From contig JAMLID010000026.1 in NCBI GenBank assembly GCA_023954355.1, positions 1-46,832 of the forward strand: 46,832 nucleotides of DNA, read 5' to 3'. The stretch comes from Oligoflexia bacterium. GTDB taxonomy: Bacteria; Bdellovibrionota; UBA1018; CAIPTA01. Below are positions 43,831 through 46,832 of the stretch, piece by piece (position 1 is the stretch's first letter; each line of letters begins with the position of its first letter). Under the pieces are notes generated by a model. That model did no database searches. It was not told where the DNA came from and saw nothing but the letters and a program-made list of their open reading frames with translations. The position numbers and the translations under genes were made by a program.

Positions 43831-46094
43831 AGCTCTAATACCGCTCCGGGCTTAGCTAAACAAAGCGACACACCTGAGCCACTAAAAGCAGAGCGAAGTA
43901 ATTCATGATCTAGCTGTGGTAGAGAAAAATCTGTTCGCCAATTTTTGTGTGCCTCGAAAGCAATAATTGTATCTATATTTGCTTTAGTGACCGAAGCTAA
44001 AATTGAATCTAAATCTTCTGGCTCTATAGCAGTAATAAGAACATTAGACTTGCCTTTCCCAATAGAGGCTGAGATTTCTTTCGATTCCGTTTTTCGATGC
44101 AGACCTTCTCCATAGTATATAATTTGTTGACTAGTGTTTTCGCTTATTCTGTAGCCAAACATATTGTCATATATTGGTACTCCAAAAGAATTAATAAGAA
44201 TTTTTAAAACACCTACAGGATGAGATAATAGTTTATATAAATACCATGCTTTATTTCCTATCCCCTCTGGTAATAGACTCATATGAGTCCACTTGAACAC
44301 ATTAATATTCCACCCACCTATATTCAATTCAAGCTTGTCACCTGATTCAATAAATTCGTCTAGTGCATTAGCGGTTTTTCTTCTTAAGTAACCACAAACT
44401 TTTTTTGACGCAATTACTGTGACGGGATTTTTTCTTAACTTTTTTAAATACGCGCACGCCCCAATGAGGTGTTCAGGGTGCCCATGAGTAATTAAAAATA
44501 GATACGGTTGATCTTCTAGTCTTATATCAGATGGAGGGTCAATCAAAATAGTTGGCAATATGGAGCTGCTCTTTGATTTCAACGAGAAACCAGACCAACC
44601 CATGTAATTTAGTTTTATGTTGATGGGATTAGCATTATTTAGTTCTAAATTTTGGAAATAAGGGGTGTTTGAAGAATTATGATTTTCATTACAACTCTCT
44701 TTAAGCGGCTCTATATGAGTATGTGCCCTCTTATATATTAATGAATTCTGAAAAATTCCTAATAAAAGTTTTAATGTGTGAGACGAAAATAATACTCGAG
44801 TATTATTCCAAAAAAGATATTTAATTACTCTTTTAACCGAGCGACCATAATATTCAAACTGTAAAGAGTAAAGCTCTTTTGGCTTTAATTTCGTTGGTAA
44901 TACCAAGTGTTGGAGATCAAACAAAGCGGGGTTTTCAGTTAATAATTTTTCCTTAATTTGTCTATGAAGTGGCGTACCTGGAAATGGTGTCAATGGTGTA
45001 TATTCAGTCAATAAAATCGAAGGCCTAGTAGATACATATTTATCAATTTTTTCAAAATCTTCCCTTGTAAAGTCAGGCTCTACTAGAAATCCAGCACTAA
45101 TATGAAAGCCTAATTCTGCAGCAATTTGAACGGCTTTTTCGTTTATATCCGCGCTGGTTTGCTTACCTGCGCGCTTTAAAGCAGTTTCATCAATTGCTTC
45201 CAAACCAGACATAACGAGAGATAAACCAGCCTTTGCCCATAAGGCATATACATCTTTATGTTTAACAATTGAGTCAGTACGTGCGTAGGCAAAATACCTT
45301 TTCTTTATATTATTTTTGAGTAACAATTCCGCTAAAGTCCGCATTCGCTCAGGATCGATGAATGAATGATCATCACAAAACATTATAAAATCTTCTTTTA
45401 TTGATTTTATTTCATCGAATACGAGCTCCGCAGATCGAGGTATAAATTTTCCATTCGAATACACCCTAACTGAGCAGAATGTGCAGTGATGAGTACATCC
45501 AAAAGAAGTTCTAATGGCTGCTACCGATTTTTCAAATAGATAGAAATATTTATTTCGATACTTTTTCGTCAACTCACGGTTGGGATAAGGATAAGAATTC
45601 ATATCCAAGGGTTGAGGTCTTTTAGGTGTAAATGTAACTGAATTTGGACCCGAAGGAATTGCAAGCCCTCTAATATTACTAAAATTATAGTTTTTGACCT
45701 CTACCAACGAGCAAATTTCTCTGAATGTCTCTACACCTTCACCTATGCATATTAAATCTACAAAAGGAAAAGAAAAATCTTCAGGACACATGGTTGGATG
45801 ATGCCCACCAACAACAGTAAGACACTTTGGAAACTTTTCTTTTATTTTTTTTACCACGACCAATGCGGAGTTACGATGAACTATTTCTGAAGTGACTCCT
45901 AAAATATCAGGCTGAAATTCCGTTATAACTTTTTCCAAATCATCTGGAGCCACTTCCAGATCGACTAAACGAACTTCGTGGAGCCCCTTCACCGATGCTC
46001 CGATAAGCTCTAAGCCAAGAGGCTCCATTTTAACTATGTGTCGCAACCCTATTGTAATGTTTTCGCAGGGGGGATTAACCAGTAAAATACGCAT
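43827..46094 (-). CDS. B12-binding radical SAM protein fused to a metallo-beta-lactamase-like domain
   Basis: 755 aa from ATG 46094 (MRILLVNPP, the usual family start); an ATG at 46118 lies upstream of the promoter's predicted start site. Residues 1-130 are the cobalamin-binding domain, 190-400 the radical SAM core with CTHHCTFC (about 199-206) and GLEAIDE. After a linker (about 420-500) the last ~260 residues look like an MBL fold with THGHPEH (about 535), i.e. HxHxEH instead of HxHxDH. B12 radical SAM enzymes of this type methylate or rearrange lipids, hopanoids or small molecules; the added MBL domain may hydrolyse the product. Operon with a dehydrogenase and a VOC gene. Confidence 0.85.
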   Translation of the reverse strand: MRILLVNPPCENITIGLRHIVKMEPLGLELIGASVKGLHEVRLVDLEVAPDDLEKVITEFQPDILGVTSEIVHRNSALVVVKKIKEKFPKCLTVVGGHHPTMCPEDFSFPFVDLICIGEGVETFREICSLVEVKNYNFSNIRGLAIPSGPNSVTFTPKRPQPLDMNSYPYPNRELTKKYRNKYFYLFEKSVAAIRTSFGCTHHCTFCSVRVYSNGKFIPRSAELVFDEIKSIKEDFIMFCDDHSFIDPERMRTLAELLLKNNIKKRYFAYARTDSIVKHKDVYALWAKAGLSLVMSGLEAIDETALKRAGKQTSADINEKAVQIAAELGFHISAGFLVEPDFTREDFEKIDKYVSTRPSILLTEYTPLTPFPGTPLHRQIKEKLLTENPALFDLQHLVLPTKLKPKELYSLQFEYYGRSVKRVIKYLFWNNTRVLFSSHTLKLLLGIFQNSLIYKRAHTHIEPLKESCNENHNSSNTPYFQNLELNNANPINIKLNYMGWSGFSLKSKSSSILPTILIDPPSDIRLEDQPYLFLITHGHPEHLIGACAYLKKLRKNPVTVIASKKVCGYLRRKTANALDEFIESGDKLELNIGGWNINVFKWTHMSLLPEGIGNKAWYLYKLLSHPVGVLKILINSFGVPIYDNMFGYRISENTSQQIIYYGEGLHRKTESKEISASIGKGKSNVLITAIEPEDLDSILASVTKANIDTIIAFEAHKNWRTDFSLPQLDHELLRSAFSGSGVSLCLAKPGAVLEL

Positions 46095-46101
46095 CCGAAC
46101 G

Positions 46102-46143
46102 ATAATAAACACGAACATTCGCTTATTTATATGATCTTAATCA
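46102..46143 (-). promoter_or_regulatory. Fnr/Dnr-type promoter of the radical SAM-MBL operon
   Basis: Box TGAT-CTTA-ATCA at 46132-46143. On the minus strand a -10 TATTAT (46107-46102) has class II spacing, start near 46096, which makes the ATG at 46094 almost leaderless. The box also lies upstream of the divergent gene at 46272, where no good -10 is seen. Confidence 0.7.
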
Positions 46144-46271
46144 TAGAACTTAAGTCAATTGAAGTGGTACTGAACATTCAAGTAAGAATTCTGTGCACAA
46201 AATCACATGGATTGAATTTACTCAGAGATTTTGTTATATAATTTGATAATAATGTCACCATAGGAGAAATT

Positions 46272-46724
46272 TTGATTTTTATTGTATCACTCCTTTTTCT
46301 AAATTTTTTTGCAACAGCGAATAGCCAGACCCATGACCACCAAAATCATACTAATTTATCAAGAGAATTAAGGTTAGATGGTGGCAAAAAATGGGTCACC
46401 GATAAATCACTTAGATTTAATATGTCGGCCATACATCAACATATTAAAATTAATCTTCCTAAAATAGATGATCAAAAGTTAACCTCTGAAGAGTACCTAT
46501 TACTGAGTGAAAAAATAAACTCAAATATTAAAAACATTTTTAAAACATGTAGGCTTCCCGCGAAAGCTGACGCTCAGTTACATATTATTTTAGTAAATAT
46601 GATGAGGTCTAATGATATTTTAAAAAGTAAAACTGGAACTGTGGAAAAGAACCATGCAATCCATGAGATCCTAAGCGCCTACAAGATGTATTTGGAGTAT
46701 TTTGATCATAACGCTAGAAATTAG
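46272..46724 (+). CDS. Small exported protein with His-rich N-terminus
   Basis: 150 aa. The TTG at 46272 is chosen because TAGGAG lies 6-7 nt upstream and a signal peptide (1-19) follows. The mature N-terminus reads THDHQNHTN, a possible metal-binding stretch. Then comes GGKKWVTDKSLRFNM, a pattern I associate with small periplasmic proteins found near metal and denitrification genes, and a helical C-terminal half. Function unknown. It may share the box at 46132 with the divergent operon. Confidence 0.7.
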   Translation: MIFIVSLLFLNFFATANSQTHDHQNHTNLSRELRLDGGKKWVTDKSLRFNMSAIHQHIKINLPKIDDQKLTSEEYLLLSEKINSNIKNIFKTCRLPAKADAQLHIILVNMMRSNDILKSKTGTVEKNHAIHEILSAYKMYLEYFDHNARN

Positions 46725-46832
46725 TTTCAAAAAATACCTGTACTACCTCTTGTACCTTTTCAGGTATTTTTTTATAGAACATCTCTACAACATCTAGCGG
46801 TGCAAAACTAAACTCGCAAACATTACAATCTA
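46714..46832 (-). CDS. C-terminal end of a gene leaving the window
   Basis: A frame open from the window edge to TAG at 46714-46716 reads CNVCEFSF...VVEMFYKKIPEKVQ and ends FFETNF. The CxxC suggests a metal site. It overlaps the convergent gene at 46272 by 11 bp. A 29-bp part is repeated exactly at 13529-13557, and a related stretch occurs at 32070-32094, supporting a repeated gene family with decayed copies. An AAAAAATACCTG/CAGGTATTTTTT hairpin inside it could instead be a terminator, so the coding call is tentative. Confidence 0.4.
   Translation of the reverse strand, partial: DCNVCEFSFAPLDVVEMFYKKIPEKVQEVVQVFFETNF
46762..46790. repeat. 29-bp exact repeat, partner at 13529-13557
   Basis: Identical 29 bp in the same orientation at both places, ending ATCTCTACAA. 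At 13529 it lies inside the 94-bp inverted-repeat unit; here it lies in the partial gene at the window edge. A diverged third copy is on the other strand at 32070-32094. Confidence 0.7.

Noticed and set aside
46095..46118. ATG 46118 as start of the radical SAM-MBL gene
   Set aside because: It lies upstream of the start site predicted from the box and -10, has no RBS, and the family begins at MRILLVNPP.
1..46832. CRISPR array, tRNA or rRNA genes, riboswitch
   Set aside because: Looked for spaced direct repeats and RNA-gene signatures by eye on both strands; none seen. A tRNAscan/Infernal run would be decisive.

Overview
The window is AT-rich (mid-30s % G+C by eye), densely coded DNA from a Gram-negative bacterium. 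It encodes lipobox lipoproteins, a Tat-exported HiPIP, periplasmic cytochromes and a copper nitrite reductase, which imply an outer membrane and a facultatively anaerobic, partly denitrifying life. A Bdellovibrionota or related deltaproteobacterium-like host fits, but there is no rRNA, tRNA or housekeeping marker here to settle taxonomy.

Region 1 (1-2191): two divergent paralogous lipoprotein genes, one cut by the window edge and running into a probable VWA domain, then a GC-rich non-coding island. Region 2 (2192-12551): a divergent gene cluster with a stand-alone adenylation enzyme whose specificity code reads as proline, an acyl-CoA-dehydrogenase-like oxidase, a carrier protein, a flavin-dependent halogenase, an MBOAT acyltransferase, three SGNH proteins, a 47-aa DUF5989-like membrane peptide and a MORN-repeat protein. 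Ligase, carrier, MBOAT and SGNH are the four parts of the D-alanylation (Dlt) machine. With an oxidase and a halogenase added, the cluster looks like an undescribed system that builds a (halo)pyrrole-2-carboxyl group on a carrier and passes it across the membrane to an envelope acceptor.

Region 3 (12663-23150): a frameshifted ZIP metal transporter gene, then nitrite and nitric oxide reduction. There are two minus-strand operons: nirK-nirV-sco-nnrS, and DUF2249-norC-norB-norQ-norD. Each is preceded by an Fnr/Dnr-type box and a well-placed -10 hexamer. Region 4 (23359-32854): HiPIP, tryptophanase, a radical SAM protein, a Crp/Fnr regulator with a hemerythrin-like protein, anaerobic ribonucleotide reductase nrdG-nrdD, a PLP amino acid decarboxylase and a second Crp/Fnr regulator. 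Most of these promoters carry TGAT-N4-ATCA or TGAC-N4-GTCA palindromes, so the region reads as an anoxia/NO-controlled block. No nosZ is seen.

Region 5 (32855-42423) is a decay and insertion zone. It holds a 2OG-Fe(II) oxygenase, three divergent sterol-desaturase/fatty-acid-hydroxylase-superfamily membrane enzymes, a trhP-chorismate mutase pair, a dead Tn5-like transposase, a frameshifted 4Fe-4S membrane protein, the C-terminal remnant of a quinol-type NO reductase and a complete IS3-family element with target duplication. Region 6 (42400-46832): a three-gene operon (B12-binding radical SAM fused to a metallo-beta-lactamase-like domain, zinc-type alcohol dehydrogenase, VOC protein) behind another Fnr/Dnr-type box, a small exported protein, and the tail of a gene leaving the window.
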